DNA of 64,000 nt from Tatlockia sp. (GCA_013697725.1 JACCWI010000037.1:1-64000); one strand, 5' to 3'. Counted from the first letter of the stretch, positions 30,194 through 40,328 are shown. The notes: a model not told the origin generated them from the letters alone. A program made the numbers and translations.

Positions 30194-30495
30194 TTGATGC
30201 CTAATTTTTATATTACTTTCTGATAAATGTTGAATTCCCATCTAATGAGAAAATCCATATTACCTTCAAACAAATAACTTTTAAACTAATCAAAGAGCTG
30301 AACTATAATTTTTAGTTTTTAATAAGTAATTTTAATCTGCATCTTTAAAACACATCCTTGTGTTAACTTCCAGAGTCCATCTGGCAAAAATTCTAATGGA
30401 TTGACTACATAAAAATCAATAAGCCAAAACAGGATCAAAATATAAGAAATCTCCTGATATCGTTGTTGATTTCTCCGGTTCGTCAATTCCAACTA
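30194..30495. other. Intergenic stretch between kinase and conjugation operon
   Basis: About 300 AT-rich bases between the convergent kinase and conjugation operons. A short + frame ending near 30540 (KSPDIVVDFSGSSIP) has a coding look but no start and no family I recognise, and could be a remnant. No strong intrinsic terminator was found. Confidence 0.35.
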
Positions 30496-31026
30496 TCAAT
30501 GTGAAAGTAAATGTAGCTGTTCCTTCTTACCTGCAAATTTAATTGATGTAACAATCATGCTGCTTAATAACTGATTAGCCATTTTTTGGTAAATACTCTT
30601 GGTGTGAAAATAATCCATTTCCGAACAAAAACAATCAGCAAGGCGCAGTAATTTTATAGTAGCTATCAAATTGTCATAGCTTTCCAGGAACTGTACCAAT
30701 GAAAGACTCAGAGAGTTATAAATAACTAGAGTTGGTCGAAATTTGATAACAAACTGAATGGTTTTTCCCTGAAGAACTTTTTTTTTATTGAGTAGCTGTT
30801 CAAAGCGCGTTGTTTCAGTAATAAAGTGAGCGGTTAAGCCCGTCATCTTTTCTTTAAATTGATTAATGGTGAAAGTTGCATTCTCGTCTTGCTCTTTTGA
30901 CTTACCTATCAACCTATTTATTTTGTGCTGAATCACTTCTAAAAATAATCGTTCACCTTTAAGTTTCCTCTCAAAGAGTGTATAAACCTCGCGCGTTCTT
31001 AAAGGTACTTCAATAATGGTTATCAT
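30496..31026 (-). CDS. Uncharacterised protein distal to traD in the conjugation operon
   Basis: A 176-residue, mostly helical protein, beginning EVPLRTREVYTLFERKLKGE and having no signal peptide. Its ATG lies 17 bp inside the end of traD. Genes of this position and size in related ICEs include the AcaB/DUF1845 group, and the RTRE...LF start is compatible with that group, but I cannot confirm it. The conserved placement suggests a conjugation-linked role. Confidence 0.55.
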   Translation of the reverse strand: MITIIEVPLRTREVYTLFERKLKGERLFLEVIQHKINRLIGKSKEQDENATFTINQFKEKMTGLTAHFITETTRFEQLLNKKKVLQGKTIQFVIKFRPTLVIYNSLSLSLVQFLESYDNLIATIKLLRLADCFCSEMDYFHTKSIYQKMANQLLSSMIVTSIKFAGKKEQLHLLSH

Positions 31027-33037
31027 GTGATTCTCCCGATTTAACCTGGTTTATCTGATTTATGGTACGAATGAGATTTTTGATATCCTTCGGCGCGAGC
31101 CCATCATTGATAGGTAATGGAATTCTTACCTTGTAGAGCTCACCACCATTTGCCAAAACAAAGGCTTGTCCTTTGGGTAGAGAAATGATGTCGTTAACAC
31201 TTAGCATAGGGGTAGCTTTGGTTTGTACACGGTCTTCGTTGGTGGTGTTAAAATAAATACCATCTTCACCTTTCGGCGTATCGGTTACCATCGAGACTTG
31301 AGTATGATTAACCACATCAACTTGAGGTAAAGAATTAATCAAAAGGTTCGCAGTTTCTTCATTTTTCACCCGCAGCATTATCAGCGTGTTAAAATTACCT
31401 TCGGTGACTTCTGCTTTTGCTAATGAACCGAGAGCTACTTCTAAATCTTGTTTCGTTTGCGCGTAAGCTGTGACTTGAAAGCCTGCACCCCCTGCTTTAT
31501 TTAAAATTTTGACAAAGGAATCTTGTATGATTTCCGAGAGTTCATCGCAATGTAGGTTAAGTCGATAATTACCATGGCTTTCCTTATAGATTTTCCCCGC
31601 AGTGGACACTAAATCGGATAAGAAAGCTTTACCTACGGCTTGGGCAATATTGGAATTTGTTAAGCTGTCTAAGCCGATATAAACCACTTTTTTTTCTTTG
31701 ATAATCCGCATCAATTCAATTTCATCCTTACCGGTGTGGAAGGAAAAAATAGGCGACGCATTCGATTTATTGATTTCAGATAAAACAGGCCCAATACTTA
31801 CAGTAATTTTGTCGTAATAGTGTTTATCCATAATCGCAGCATCATACAAATCAACAATGATTTGGTCGTGCAAGCTTTCGATATTGCCAGTGGTGATGGT
31901 TTCATGAATATAATCTTTTAGATAACTAATAACCGCTTTAGCTCTATCCATAGGTTCTGGTGTTTTTCCGAATTTATCAACACGACAATTGTGACTAACG
32001 ATGAGTTGTTCGATTTTCGCCTCATAGTCTGCAAAACGGCTTGGCATGACAGTATCGGAATAGCTCATAAGAAGCTGGTCAAGGCGGCTAATGTAAAAAG
32101 CAATTGATTTGTAAGTAATGGGTTGCTTCATCTCTTCAAGACAAATCGCTACAATGTTGGCGTATTTCCATGCAAAAGCGGCAAACTGTTTGCCTTCACC
32201 TTCTGCTGCAATTGCATCGGTGATGCGTGTTGCTACTTCACTGACCTGGTCATAATTTTTTAAAGGGTTGTAATGGACAGAAAGTTCAGGAAAGCCCAAA
32301 TGCACAATACGAAAATCGCAAACACGATTTGCTGCCTTGCAAGCGGAATACATGTCACGGATTAGTTCTAAGTCGCCTTTGGGATCAACCACAATGATAG
32401 CCCCCATCCCGCGAATATCTTGATTAATTAAAATGCTTGAAAGCCTTGTTTTACCTACGCGAGTAGTACCAACGACAAAGATATGTCCCACTCGAACCTC
32501 TTGGGGTATATAGATTGGAATATCTTTTTCCCCTACACCGTGCAGAAACGGGCTTCCTCCAATAGGGGGCCCGGGTTTAAACGGATTTAGTGTTGATTGA
32601 ATATTGAGTAGTCTTGCAAAAAAATGGTGTTCGTTATTCTGACAAAATTGTCGAATCGCTTGGTGACATTTTCCTTTTTGCATAAAGGATTCATTTTTAA
32701 TTTGCTTAATTTGGTAAAGACGTTGCGTGTGGTGAGGTAACCAGCGAAATCCCTTGCCCAGAAATAACCAATTTGCAGAAACGGGTACCTTGATTGTCGA
32801 CAAGGCATAATAAGGCATAGCAAGTAGTCGATGATGATAACGTTTGACTCTAATTGCTTGTAATCCACGATACAAACTCAAAGAACCAAGCGCTGTTGCG
32901 GCAAAATAACTCATGGTTTGAGTTAATAGAAACCAATGGGGATCATTCAGTGCAAGCCAGGCAAGTGATGCAATAGTGAGACTTGAGTAAAATTCAGTAG
33001 GTTCACGCAAAAGATTTTCTACAGGATAATCTGCCAT
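31010..33037 (-). CDS. traD: Conjugative coupling protein TraD (SXT/TOL subfamily, T4CP)
   Basis: A protein of about 675 residues. Two hydrophobic segments in the first ~70 residues should anchor it in the inner membrane. Walker A is GTTRVGKTRLSS near 195, Walker B-like IVVDPKGD follows, and a conserved LHCDELSEIIQDSF...QTKQDLE block lies near 490-540. This is the hexameric ATPase that delivers the relaxase-DNA complex to the secretion channel. The longest frame opens at a TTG (33052). The ATG at 33037 (MADYPVENLL) is preferred and puts the gene 2 bp after the upstream stop. Family: TIGR03743 type, from memory. Confidence 0.88.
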   Translation of the reverse strand: MADYPVENLLREPTEFYSSLTIASLAWLALNDPHWFLLTQTMSYFAATALGSLSLYRGLQAIRVKRYHHRLLAMPYYALSTIKVPVSANWLFLGKGFRWLPHHTQRLYQIKQIKNESFMQKGKCHQAIRQFCQNNEHHFFARLLNIQSTLNPFKPGPPIGGSPFLHGVGEKDIPIYIPQEVRVGHIFVVGTTRVGKTRLSSILINQDIRGMGAIIVVDPKGDLELIRDMYSACKAANRVCDFRIVHLGFPELSVHYNPLKNYDQVSEVATRITDAIAAEGEGKQFAAFAWKYANIVAICLEEMKQPITYKSIAFYISRLDQLLMSYSDTVMPSRFADYEAKIEQLIVSHNCRVDKFGKTPEPMDRAKAVISYLKDYIHETITTGNIESLHDQIIVDLYDAAIMDKHYYDKITVSIGPVLSEINKSNASPIFSFHTGKDEIELMRIIKEKKVVYIGLDSLTNSNIAQAVGKAFLSDLVSTAGKIYKESHGNYRLNLHCDELSEIIQDSFVKILNKAGGAGFQVTAYAQTKQDLEVALGSLAKAEVTEGNFNTLIMLRVKNEETANLLINSLPQVDVVNHTQVSMVTDTPKGEDGIYFNTTNEDRVQTKATPMLSVNDIISLPKGQAFVLANGGELYKVRIPLPINDGLAPKDIKNLIRTINQINQVKSGESHDNHY

Positions 33038-33039
33038 AG

Positions 33040-33366
33040 CTATCTCAACCAATTTAAAACTTCTTGGATAAAGATCGTGGCTAATAGAAAATTACGTGCC
33101 GATATCATGGTACTAATTTGTTCAGACGTTAACGTCTGATGATTAGAAATTGACCATCTAATAAACCGTGGCCAAAGGTAAAAAGTCGCACCATACAGAA
33201 CTAAACGAAATAGAAGAAAGAAAAAGGTATACGTTTTTAAAAAATTATCAATTGGGTTGAACCAATCTTTAAGGTTGATAAATTGAGCAATAAGGACTAA
33301 TAATAATCCTGACACAATGAATAGCATGAAAGTTATTATGGATAATCGTAATATTTTTATAAGCAT
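33040..33366 (-). CDS. Small membrane protein of the conjugation operon
   Basis: About 108 residues with three hydrophobic stretches (IITFMLFIVSGLLLVLIA, FFFLLFRLVLYGATFYL and a weaker C-terminal one). The ATG at 33366 has GGAG six bases upstream and is preferred over the TTG at 33378. It lies directly before traD, so a coupling-protein partner in the inner membrane is plausible. No family is recognised. Confidence 0.65.
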   Translation of the reverse strand: MLIKILRLSIITFMLFIVSGLLLVLIAQFINLKDWFNPIDNFLKTYTFFFLLFRLVLYGATFYLWPRFIRWSISNHQTLTSEQISTMISARNFLLATIFIQEVLNWLR

Positions 33367-33377
33367 GAGGATCTCCA

Positions 33378-33593
33378 ATGACTAAGAAAAAAATGGTTGG
33401 AATGCTTGCCAGGAAAAGTCTGCGTCTTCTTTGGCGACTGACGATCATTGTTTTGCAAGTTGCTGCAGCTTTCGCGTCTGAAAAGCCATCTAAATCGCGA
33501 TATACACCTAATCAGGCGCAAGAGCTTTTTGATGAAGGGTTGATTAGCATTGCTGAGTACAATGAATCGATTTCTGGTGATAAGCATCTCTAA
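33378..33593 (+). CDS. Small membrane-anchored protein with SHOCT-like C-terminus, opposite strand inside the tra operon
   Basis: A 71-residue protein: a basic N-terminus, one hydrophobic helix (LLWRLTIIVLQVAAAFA), then SRYTPNQAQELFDEGLISIAEYNE, which resembles the short SHOCT oligomerisation motif (LKxLxDxGxITxxEFE). GAGGA lies eight bases before its ATG. It is the only + strand gene in about 18 kb of - strand transfer genes and divides the operon between the TraG-like gene and the small membrane gene. Coding status is likely but not certain. Confidence 0.6.
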   Translation: MTKKKMVGMLARKSLRLLWRLTIIVLQVAAAFASEKPSKSRYTPNQAQELFDEGLISIAEYNESISGDKHL

Positions 33594-33601
33594 CTCCCAA
33601 T

Positions 33602-35161
33602 CTATAATTTTCCGACACTGGCCATTTTTACCCCAGTTTTTGCAATTTGAGCTCCTGAATGTGCGGTGCTGTCGCTGTGTCGATTTGCATCAGTGATTAG
33701 ACTGGCCAAGCCAACACCTGCCTCCCCACCAAAATGACTCGAAAGTTTCAAAAGCAACATAGGCCCAATAAAATAAAACATCACCGCCATATTACGCATC
33801 GCAGCAATGGCATCGTTTTTTCCCAGGGGATCCAGAACGCTTCGCTCCACAAACCCGACTAAATGCCAGAGGTATTGCAGAAAAATAGCCATAATGAATA
33901 AACCACAAAGGCTGCCTAACGCTTTTGGGTTATAACCGCTCAACGCTAGAATGATTGGTGTGATAATGATTAGGAAGAAATAAATAAAGGCTTGCATGAC
34001 GGGTAAGGTTTGCATAATGGCCTCACGTTTTAATGGGGTAGACGTCCATGATTTAGCCAATTGCCCCAGATTGACGAGCCCATGTGAAATTGCGCCGCTT
34101 AAGGTGTCATTGGTGTTTGCCATGAGGTTTTTCACGCTGTTTGCTTGCATATCTTTCGAGTCATTGAGCAGCATTTTTGCAATGTAATCTTCTGAGGATA
34201 TTTCTGATGCCCAAGCTTTCGGGTGATTCGTTTTAAAGGTTCGCACCCTGTCTAACACCGCAAAATAATTCAGATGAGTGTCGAAGAGACTTCCGTTATT
34301 GGCGACTTGAACTAAGTCATTACGAAGTTTTCTCCACCATTGTTTACAGCTCGGATATCCTTCTTCGGGTAGATGATTTGAGTCAATGTCGCCGCGTTCT
34401 GATGCTTTTTTTAAATTGTTGTTCGGTGCGTTTTTGAAGGTGAACCCTGGGACAGGTTGGCGTGCGTAGATCTTAGAATAATAGAGACTTTGATAGACTT
34501 TAGAGCCGAGCCACTTTAGGTCTTCTTCGCCACCGTATTTTTTTAAAATCTTATCGGCTTGATCTTTATCATGAGGCTCATTGTAATAACTGTTTCTTGC
34601 TTCCAAAAAACATTGTCGATGGAAATTAAGTGCCTGTTCACGAACTTCAGTGGGTAAATAAGTTGAAATTAAATCACCTTCAATCGCTTGTAAGCTATCA
34701 GTACAGCCGGTTACTTTCATTAAACCGTAAGTAAAGCCAGACATGAAATTTTGCAAAATTGCGAATCCTATCGGCATTTTGACAGCAGTGGTTAGAACAT
34801 CGGCAAAAGCTTCATCATAAGTCGTTCCAGTATCTTTTATTGTTGATGACTTAGGGTCTTTTTTAACGCCACACATTGGTTTGAAGCTTAGGGCTTTTTC
34901 TTCCAAGGGGACGCAGGGATAAACAAAAATACCACAAATTAGAAAGGTAATTGCCAGCTCATAAAGAAAGTGATTTAAAGCAAAATCGGCTGCATGGTGA
35001 GTTGAACCAGCCGGGGCCAAAACATTTTTTAAAAATCGATAACCCACCATGAGAAAGCCAAGATAAAGCAGTCCTGTTTGCCATAAGGCATTGAACAAAA
35101 TTTCATATTGTTGCCAGCCAAGATAAATGGTGTAGAGCGATAAAGGACTAAAGACGACCAT
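33602..35161 (-). CDS. TraG N-terminal-like inner membrane protein
   Basis: A 519-residue polytopic protein. It has hydrophobic segments near the N-terminus (VVFSPLSLYTIYLG, TGLLYLGFLMVGY, ELAITFLICGIFVYPC) and again near 390-470 (FIYFFLIIITPIILAL and following), with a long soluble loop between. The pattern and the place after the ATPase and TIGR03755/03756-like genes match the TraG N-terminal proteins of GI-type systems, thought to act in mating-pair stabilisation or assembly. The start overlaps the upstream stop by 14 bp. Confidence 0.8.
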   Translation of the reverse strand: MVVFSPLSLYTIYLGWQQYEILFNALWQTGLLYLGFLMVGYRFLKNVLAPAGSTHHAADFALNHFLYELAITFLICGIFVYPCVPLEEKALSFKPMCGVKKDPKSSTIKDTGTTYDEAFADVLTTAVKMPIGFAILQNFMSGFTYGLMKVTGCTDSLQAIEGDLISTYLPTEVREQALNFHRQCFLEARNSYYNEPHDKDQADKILKKYGGEEDLKWLGSKVYQSLYYSKIYARQPVPGFTFKNAPNNNLKKASERGDIDSNHLPEEGYPSCKQWWRKLRNDLVQVANNGSLFDTHLNYFAVLDRVRTFKTNHPKAWASEISSEDYIAKMLLNDSKDMQANSVKNLMANTNDTLSGAISHGLVNLGQLAKSWTSTPLKREAIMQTLPVMQAFIYFFLIIITPIILALSGYNPKALGSLCGLFIMAIFLQYLWHLVGFVERSVLDPLGKNDAIAAMRNMAVMFYFIGPMLLLKLSSHFGGEAGVGLASLITDANRHSDSTAHSGAQIAKTGVKMASVGKL

Positions 35162-36530
35162 CTTTAGCTCCTTTGTTCTTCAGATAAACCGCTCCATTTT
35201 TAATAGTGGATTGCTCATGGTCATCATCCGGTAAGCTTTTAGCGAGTTCATTATTTCGCATGTCCATTAAAAGGGTTAAGGTTTCAGTCATCATTTTTTT
35301 GCGTACTTCATTTTCAAAGGCTAAGGAATGGATATCATCATCGAGTTTTTTAAGAGCAAAACGCACCATACTTAAAGCTTGTTTGAGATTTTGTACTTCC
35401 TGAACCTGTAAACCGGCTTGTAAAATGCGGCGCATCATTATGGCTTTATCAAGCATGTTTTGAACTGCAATTTCTTCAGCTAATTTAGATACTGTCAGGA
35501 TTTGTTCCTCACGAGGCATGCGCTGAATTGTGATAATGATTTCGTCAGTTATCAGAAGATTAGAAGCACTGACAAGCTTTAATTTTTCCTCAGTTAAAGG
35601 CCATTGCTTATCGACTAATTGCCACAGCGCTTTGGCAACATTAGAAGTGCAAGTATTGGAGCTCTCGCAACTTTGCACTAGGGCAGATAATCCTAAGCCT
35701 GCTTTGGTATCGTGTTTAGTGGCTTCATCGCTGGCACTGACATGAATATCACCTAAGACTTTGACTGCCCAATTAGCAGCGTCAACAGGCGTTTTCCAGC
35801 TTTGAGTCATGGGAGTGATGACTGCGGGTTTTTTTTCATCGTTTAATGGTTTTCGGCTGATCAAAACGTTATAGCCTGCAATCACGACATCATTAATGAC
35901 TTTAATGGGCCGCTGATATTTGCCGCCAGCATTGCCGCTTTCTCGACCTATCCAAGGTAGACCGTATTCTTCCCGTTTTTTAGCAATGCTTTTAGCCGTT
36001 TGAGTGACATCGATATTTTCTGTTCTGGCGCGGTTGGCGGCTTCAAGCCAACCTTGGCTGTCTGAAATGGACAACAGTCCTTCCATGGGTGATTGGCCTT
36101 CTTCCAGAGTCATTTTCATGTCCTGGCAATCTTTTATTTTGATGGAAAATTCATTTTGGGCAAAGGCTGCGGTGTTTTGCAGAACGTTATATAAAGCGGG
36201 CATGGATTGCTGAAGTTTATAGAGGGGATAGCCAATCACTGAGCCTTTCAAGTTTTCAATAATCCCGCCAGGGATATTCATGAGAGAGGATTTTAAGTCT
36301 TGAAAGGTATTAGTAATCGATACCACTGGATTAAAGCCGCTGCAAGTAAAGCCCAGTCGTCCATCGATATTGCCGCCAATCGTGATGGTTTGGTCTTTAT
36401 TGACAGGCGGAATGTATAAATTGGAGGAACCTCCCAGTTTGTAATAGTAATCGGATTCATTTGGTAAAAATGAATTTGCAAAAAGAGTCGTAGGGAGTAA
36501 AAAGCTTAGTAAAAGAAATCGTTTAGTCAT
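35148..36530 (-). CDS. ICE conjugation protein, TIGR03755/PFL_4711 type
   Basis: The ATG at 36530 gives a protein of ~460 residues with a clear signal peptide (TKRFLLLSFLLPTTLFA). The longer frame to 36611 would bury it, so the shorter start is preferred. The mature part has a glycine-rich N-terminal region (YKLGGSSNLYIPP) and a helical C-terminal half. It is placed next to the TIGR03756-like gene, as in PFGI-1-like islands. It resembles TraH-like exported proteins of F-type systems in position; that comparison is inference. Confidence 0.75.
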   Translation of the reverse strand: MTKRFLLLSFLLPTTLFANSFLPNESDYYYKLGGSSNLYIPPVNKDQTITIGGNIDGRLGFTCSGFNPVVSITNTFQDLKSSLMNIPGGIIENLKGSVIGYPLYKLQQSMPALYNVLQNTAAFAQNEFSIKIKDCQDMKMTLEEGQSPMEGLLSISDSQGWLEAANRARTENIDVTQTAKSIAKKREEYGLPWIGRESGNAGGKYQRPIKVINDVVIAGYNVLISRKPLNDEKKPAVITPMTQSWKTPVDAANWAVKVLGDIHVSASDEATKHDTKAGLGLSALVQSCESSNTCTSNVAKALWQLVDKQWPLTEEKLKLVSASNLLITDEIIITIQRMPREEQILTVSKLAEEIAVQNMLDKAIMMRRILQAGLQVQEVQNLKQALSMVRFALKKLDDDIHSLAFENEVRKKMMTETLTLLMDMRNNELAKSLPDDDHEQSTIKNGAVYLKNKGAKDGRL

Positions 36531-36538
36531 AAAAATAC

Positions 36539-37534
36539 CTATCGTTTTTGAGGTTCGCCCACTTTGGGAAAGGATAAATGGCGTATGAATTTTCCTTTGT
36601 GGTGAACACATCCTCGGTATTTTCGCCAGACTACAAAGACGTAATTACCGTTTCCTGCTTTCTCATCTTCAATGCCTAAATCACTATTATCTGTTGGATT
36701 GATGTTGCGATTTTTGGGGTAGACTTCCTGCCAAATCACTTTTTTCTGTTCGGGGTCAAAAATGACATTAGCGACAACACAATTAGGACCGCAGGAGTTA
36801 GAGGTGCTTTGGGTGACATGAAGACTATTTTTGTTGGTTACGATATCCACGGCATGCAGTGCTGCGACTACAGAAGCACGAAACCGTGAAGGTTGAGTTA
36901 CTCGCATTAAGCGAGGGATTTCATGACCCCAAATTTGAGTTTGCGAGCCAATGTCATGATTGAAAAGAAGAGTAGGATGAGTTGCCATATAAAAAAGTTC
37001 GGCAAGTTCAGTCCTATCGGAAACAGCATCAGCTTCACTGAGATAATAAGGATAACCGAAACTTGTTTCGGGCTTATGTGAAAGATAAGGAATACGGTAA
37101 AGTCCTGCGGGACTTCCTATTACATCAACTACCCGTGTCCGTTCATCATTCATGTGCATGGCATTTATCTGTCCTGCGTCATCACCAAAGCCCAAGGTTG
37201 AACCAGTTGCTAACTTATAGGCTTGTTGATAAAGGGCTTGGCTTGCTTCGTTTTCAAAGATTGCTTTGGCTTCTATCCACGGATTGGTGTCAGGTTTATT
37301 CGCGACGGTAACAATTAAATCAGGGAGAAATTGTTCAATAGCGGGGATAACTACTAACTTAGGTGGGAACCTACCTTCCGCCCAGGTGCAACTGCCAATC
37401 ACTTTATAATGTGAATTAGAGAAAATTTTAGAAAACACATGTAGTGCAATACCAAAACTGGTAATCGGATTGGGCGGTTTAATGCTTTCTTGTGCCTGAA
37501 GTGAGGTCGAGATTAACAGTAAATTAATCGTCAT
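36539..37534 (-). CDS. ICE conjugation protein, TIGR03756/PFL_4710 type (TraU-like)
   Basis: About 331 residues from the ATG at 37534, with signal peptide TINLLLISTSLQAQ and GGAGGG eight bases upstream. The longer frame from 37615 lies inside the ATPase gene and is rejected. The mature protein has several cysteines (GSCTWAEGRFPP, SNSCGPNCVV, RGCVHH), consistent with a disulfide-stabilised periplasmic protein, and an NPWIEAKAIFENEASQALYQQAYKLATG-like region (split across its helix). The position after the ATPase matches the family. Confidence 0.75.
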   Translation of the reverse strand: MTINLLLISTSLQAQESIKPPNPITSFGIALHVFSKIFSNSHYKVIGSCTWAEGRFPPKLVVIPAIEQFLPDLIVTVANKPDTNPWIEAKAIFENEASQALYQQAYKLATGSTLGFGDDAGQINAMHMNDERTRVVDVIGSPAGLYRIPYLSHKPETSFGYPYYLSEADAVSDRTELAELFYMATHPTLLFNHDIGSQTQIWGHEIPRLMRVTQPSRFRASVVAALHAVDIVTNKNSLHVTQSTSNSCGPNCVVANVIFDPEQKKVIWQEVYPKNRNINPTDNSDLGIEDEKAGNGNYVFVVWRKYRGCVHHKGKFIRHLSFPKVGEPQKR

Positions 37535-40328
37535 AAAAGCAACCCTCCACGCCTTGTTTTTGCGGTTTATTTTCCAAACGTTCGGCAATAATTTCTGCGG
37601 CTTTAAGGACGCCATGTTCTTTCTCCAGGGTAAATCGTTCTGCTTTTTCTGATTTTTCAGTCATAAGAAGGGCTAACAGATAGCGCGGGGGAATAATGCG
37701 AAATAAACCCTGATAGCGAGAACCGAGCAAGACCGCTTCGGCATACAAGCCTTTTTGTGAATCGATGTCTTTGATTAAGGCTTCCTGCTCAGGCGTTAGG
37801 GTTTTAAATCGTTTAACATCATTAATTTCTTTTAAATCGAGACCTAATAAAATCCAAGTTTCAATCAGCGATAATATTTTTGTAGCACTTTCTGAATTCA
37901 TATCAGTGACGTTTTGAGTAATCGCTGCCAACCAAAGCCCTAACTTTCTTGCCACCTTGGCAACTAGCAAACAGCTAGTTACGACAGAGGGAATTTGAAA
38001 TTGAATATGGGATTCATCAATAAATAAAAAGGTAGGTCGGTTGTCGTTTTGAGTGGCTTCTGCCATTGCTAGGATTCTGGGTAGCAAGGACACCATGACT
38101 AAGGCTAATTTTCCGGTGTCATCTTTAATAGCTGAGATATCAATATGAAAAATATCAAAATCGCCCAAAGGTTCTGTGGGCACATTAAAAAAACGGGATT
38201 TAGCGGAATTAATGACATAGCTTTTCAAGCGGTCATGCATATCAAGAATTCGGTCTTTTTTGCGAGCAACTGTTTCTTTATTCATACGTCGTTCAAATGC
38301 AAGAACGACGTGTTCAGTTAACAGTTGTGGAATGTCATTTTTATAGGAGGTAAAAATGGCATCGCTTAAGACTTCAATCAAAAGCGTTTCATCAGCCAAG
38401 GTAAATTGTGCTTCCTCTTTGGCATTGGCTTCGGTAATCATAGTACGAAGTGCTAAAGACAGTTCAGCAAGATAACTTCGTGACCCTTCATCGCAGGCTT
38501 GTTCTAACGGGGTAGCCTTGTCTGCCAAACCTGACTGTATAGCCATTGTTTTTTCAGCGAGTAGGGTGGCCTGTTCTTCAGATAAATTTTCAGAGATTTC
38601 TGGTAGGGCTTTGTAGGCTTCACAAAAAGGATTTAACGGAACTGCTTCTCCTTTTTTATTGCTCAGTAATAATTGCTTGGTTTTTTTGCCCTGAGCTTTG
38701 GCATGAATTAACATTCGGTCGAATGAATTTCCCATTTCAAAAAGGATGATTCGTGCGTTTTTAGTCGCCATCAGTGAATTAATCATCCAGCCAGTAGCGA
38801 CTGATTTTCCAGCGCCTGAATTGGCAAACAAGGCTAAGTGTGAATTTTGATTAACAAAGTCATGGTGCAATAAATCAAAGAGTACTGGCTCGCCCAAACG
38901 GTTGAAAAAAGTAAAACAAGGTAAATGCTTAGCACCCTGATTGCGTCCATAGACTGGCAAAAGGGCTGCAAGTTCTGAGGCATACATAAGCCTGTCAAAG
39001 CGCAAATATTGACGTGCAAATTGCGGTACAAAATTAAAGGGTAGGGCGTTCAAATAGCTATTCAAAGGATGCAAATCATAACAAGAAGAGATAAGCGGCA
39101 TTTTGGCTTCAAAGAATAACTCTTTAAGTGATTTTTCTATCTGTATGGCTTGGGCATCTGTTTTGGCACGATAGAAAATCGCTTGATTAACCCAGAACAA
39201 GCGGTTTCCCATCGACAATTCATCACGGGCCGTTTTGATGTCATCCCTTACTTGTTGCGGTTTTAAACTGGTGCCAACGATTCCTTTTTCCAAACGCCGC
39301 AAATGCGCATCAAGGGCTTCATCATTGCTGAAGGTCACTTGAAGGGTGTAAGTTGCGCCTTCAGGTAATTTGTCGAGAAGAGCATAGCGGTGTCTGGGGT
39401 TGGCTTGCGGTTTTTCACGGGAGAGTAATCCAATTTCAGGGGTTTCCCTTAAACCATCCACATATAAAATGCGTTGTTGATAATCATCAAAAATAAAGCC
39501 CTGGTCATTGCTTTTGGGCGGTGTAAAAAAGATGGCTTGGCTTAAAGTGTAGCCCGCAGGTTTTTTGTCTTTTGGATAAGGAAAACGTTCCAGTAGTTTT
39601 TCAACATTGCCTTCCGTCAACTCAGGATTTGGGTTAAACCAGCGTGTCCACCATTGGTAGTAATCGTTACCGCTTAATTTTTTAAGTTGCAGTCCAGGTG
39701 ATTTCAGTTTGTTTTCAATCTGCGCTAAGACGTCTTGATGTTCACTCAGAGCCTGTTTTCTTGTTGTTTGTAGGGTTCTATATAAACGATAAAACAAAAC
39801 ACGCACCCGTCTTCTTCTGCCACGAAAAGGTGCATCGGTTTTGGGATCGATGAATAATCCCTTTCGCCTGGTCATTTTGGTAAATAAATCATCAAGCCGT
39901 GACAGATAATCTTTAGTAAAGGGCATTTCGGCTATATTGGGTTGGATGCTACGCCTAATATGCCTTAACACGGGCTTTAAGCTGTAATCATCATTGACAT
40001 ACATCTGCATGATCCAGGGATCATCTTTATGTAAAGGAACAACCGTAGCAAAGGTGTCTCTGATTTTATTAAATACAGATTCGAGGTGCAGAGGAGAGGC
40101 GGCTTCAGCTGGAATGCTTGTCAATTCAAAACCGGAACCAATAGAAATACCATCATTTAAAAGAAAGAGATTTTGTTCATCACAAAAATCAACAATAGCC
40201 AGTTGATCGGCAAAAGAAGGAGCTGATTCAGCAAAGCGTTTTTTAACCCTTTCTTCCGCAATAGCGTTTTGATTTTTGTCACCGACTAACCAATTACTAA
40301 TTTGATTCAACATCTCATACATCCTCAA
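37524..40328 (-). CDS. Conjugative transfer ATPase, VirB4/TraC-like (TIGR03744/PFL_4706 type)
   Basis: A 934-residue protein. Walker A FANSGAGKSVATG lies near residue 505, and Walker B PTFLFIDESH near 765. A long N-terminal region carries a cluster of arginines (RGRRRRVRVLFYR). This is the energising ATPase of T4SS assembly at the inner membrane. Its ATG overlaps the lipoprotein stop (ATGA), and its C-terminus overlaps the next gene by 11 bp. All core motifs are intact, so the transfer apparatus looks functional. Confidence 0.9.
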   Translation of the reverse strand: MRMYEMLNQISNWLVGDKNQNAIAEERVKKRFAESAPSFADQLAIVDFCDEQNLFLLNDGISIGSGFELTSIPAEAASPLHLESVFNKIRDTFATVVPLHKDDPWIMQMYVNDDYSLKPVLRHIRRSIQPNIAEMPFTKDYLSRLDDLFTKMTRRKGLFIDPKTDAPFRGRRRRVRVLFYRLYRTLQTTRKQALSEHQDVLAQIENKLKSPGLQLKKLSGNDYYQWWTRWFNPNPELTEGNVEKLLERFPYPKDKKPAGYTLSQAIFFTPPKSNDQGFIFDDYQQRILYVDGLRETPEIGLLSREKPQANPRHRYALLDKLPEGATYTLQVTFSNDEALDAHLRRLEKGIVGTSLKPQQVRDDIKTARDELSMGNRLFWVNQAIFYRAKTDAQAIQIEKSLKELFFEAKMPLISSCYDLHPLNSYLNALPFNFVPQFARQYLRFDRLMYASELAALLPVYGRNQGAKHLPCFTFFNRLGEPVLFDLLHHDFVNQNSHLALFANSGAGKSVATGWMINSLMATKNARIILFEMGNSFDRMLIHAKAQGKKTKQLLLSNKKGEAVPLNPFCEAYKALPEISENLSEEQATLLAEKTMAIQSGLADKATPLEQACDEGSRSYLAELSLALRTMITEANAKEEAQFTLADETLLIEVLSDAIFTSYKNDIPQLLTEHVVLAFERRMNKETVARKKDRILDMHDRLKSYVINSAKSRFFNVPTEPLGDFDIFHIDISAIKDDTGKLALVMVSLLPRILAMAEATQNDNRPTFLFIDESHIQFQIPSVVTSCLLVAKVARKLGLWLAAITQNVTDMNSESATKILSLIETWILLGLDLKEINDVKRFKTLTPEQEALIKDIDSQKGLYAEAVLLGSRYQGLFRIIPPRYLLALLMTEKSEKAERFTLEKEHGVLKAAEIIAERLENKPQKQGVEGCFYDD

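Noticed and set aside
30301..30360. Possible oriT or terminator hairpins between kinase and traD-distal gene
   Set aside because: Only weak 5-bp arms (AACTA/TAGTT, AACAC/GTGTT) were found, expected by chance in AT-rich DNA.
33357..33587. Open - frame of 76 codons opposite the SHOCT-like gene
   Set aside because: It overlaps the better supported + strand gene and the start of the next - strand gene and has no recognisable feature.
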